NCBI GenBank assembly: GCA_030537915.1
Contig: JAUNUZ010000169.1
Coordinates: 1-5,779, forward strand
Direction of reading: 5' to 3'
Length of the DNA stretch: 5,779 bases
DNA from: Micrococcales bacterium
Lineage (GTDB): Bacteria; Actinomycetota; Actinomycetes; Actinomycetales; Dermatophilaceae
Position numbers and translations under genes: made by a program. Below, in pieces: positions 5,145 to 5,779 of the stretch. The notes beneath the pieces are model-generated. The model made no database searches. It had not been told where the DNA came from and saw only the letters and a list, made by a program, of their open reading frames with translations. Within the stretch, counting starts at the first letter, position 1. Every line of letters starts with the position of its first letter.

Positions 5145-5779
5145 ATGAGCAACGCGCACGAGGCCTATTCCGCCGCCCGAGACGTCCTGCTGGCGCATCG
5201 CGAAGACTACGACGCAGCTGTCGCTGCCTTCGAATGGCCCGATGTCGGGGACTACTTCAACTGGGCCATCGACTGGTTCGATGAGTTGGCGCGCGGCAAT
5301 GCCGACACTGCCCTGTGGATCGTCGAGGAGGACGGGCGGCAGGAGAAGCACACCTTCGAGCAGATGCGGATTCGCTCGGACAAGCTCGCGGCTTGGCTGC
5401 GCGAGCAGGGCTTGGGCAAGGGCGACGCGGTGCTGCTGATGCTCGGCAACCAGGTCGAGCTGTGGGACGCGATGCTCGCGATCATGAAGATCGGCGCCGT
5501 CATCGCGCCGACCACGACTGCGCTGGGCGCCTCGGACCTGGCAGAACGCATCACTCGCAGCAATGCCCGCGGGATCATCGTCGGTGCGGCCGACGCCGGC
5601 AAGCTCTACTGGGCTCAGCGGGACGCCCCCCAGGTCAAGCTCTTGTCGGTCGGCCCCGCGCAGGGCTTCCTGGACATCCGCACCGCGCAGGAGCGTGACG
5701 AGGCACCGGCTTGCGAGGTCGTGACACGGGCAGAGGACCCACTTCTTCTCTATTTCACCTCCGGCACGACGAGTCGGCC
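5145..5779 (+). CDS. AMP-forming acyl-CoA synthetase, N-terminal fragment (runs off right edge)
   Basis: This is the first 211 codons of an ANL-superfamily (AMP-binding) ligase that would activate a carboxylic acid with ATP and join it to CoA; the gene continues past 5779. The N-terminal helix and linker FEWPDVGDYFNWAIDWFDE (residues 29-47) resemble acetyl- and medium-chain acyl-CoA synthetases. KHTFEQMRIRSDKLAAWL (68-85) and LLMLGNQVELWDAMLAIMKIGAVIAP (97-122) are standard large-domain elements. The phosphate-binding loop begins at LLYFTSGTTSR (201-211), just before the edge. The usual second glycine of SGTTG is serine here, a variant I recall from related actinobacterial ligases. Chain-length preference cannot be judged because the substrate pocket is missing. 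The ATG at 5145 has no Shine-Dalgarno site at proper distance but has a TAGACC box 6 nt upstream. It may be co-expressed with the transporter 67 nt before it. Confidence 0.9.
   Translation, partial: MSNAHEAYSAARDVLLAHREDYDAAVAAFEWPDVGDYFNWAIDWFDELARGNADTALWIVEEDGRQEKHTFEQMRIRSDKLAAWLREQGLGKGDAVLLMLGNQVELWDAMLAIMKIGAVIAPTTTALGASDLAERITRSNARGIIVGAADAGKLYWAQRDAPQVKLLSVGPAQGFLDIRTAQERDEAPACEVVTRAEDPLLLYFTSGTTSR

Noticed and set aside
4465..5148. Plus-strand frame of 227 codons inside the transporter gene
   Set aside because: It overlaps a clear AEC transporter in another frame and has the Arg/Ala/Gly-rich composition typical of GC-rich shadow frames.

Overview
This is a GC-rich actinobacterial chromosome segment. 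Third codon positions are strongly G/C, GTG starts occur beside ATG, and the oxidoreductase at 226..1251 belongs to an F420-linked group best known from mycobacteria and relatives. An F420-making actinobacterium (Nocardioidaceae or a mycobacterial relative) fits best, but the genus cannot be fixed from this window. The content is ordinary housekeeping and catabolic sequence. I see no transposase, integrase, phage gene, CRISPR array or defence cassette.

Left block (1..2205, minus strand). In transcription order: a crotonase-fold protein (2205..1375), an LLM-class F420-dependent oxidoreductase of the Rv3520c type (1251..226), and the first 52 codons of an NAD-dependent malic enzyme running off the left edge (157..1). 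The first two have clear Shine-Dalgarno sites. The malic enzyme has its own -10-like box 7 nt before its ATG. An 18-bp operator-like palindrome lies in the 123-nt gap before the oxidoreductase.

Middle block (2206..4025). A 227-nt divergent gap leads to a plus-strand helical-backbone metal receptor (BtuF/TroA-like fold, 2433..3233) that has no signal peptide and no transporter partners. A strong perfect hairpin (3271..3304) separates it from a convergent minus-strand tRNA-Tyr(GUA) with encoded CCA (3315..3398). Divergent from the tRNA is yajQ (3525..4025), which has a good Shine-Dalgarno site.

Right block (4026..5779, plus strand). An AEC-family (auxin-efflux-carrier-like) membrane transporter (4109..5077) is followed by the N-terminal 211 codons of an AMP-forming acyl-CoA synthetase (5145 to the right edge).

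The crotonase, the acyl-CoA synthetase and the malic enzyme suggest an acyl-CoA/central-carbon neighbourhood, but they are not one operon. Points worth checking: four starts with -10-like boxes 6-7 nt upstream (likely leaderless mRNAs); a crotonase lacking both hydratase glutamates; a binding protein with no export signal; an exact 20-nt repeat between a coding and an intergenic site; and several operator-like palindromes.
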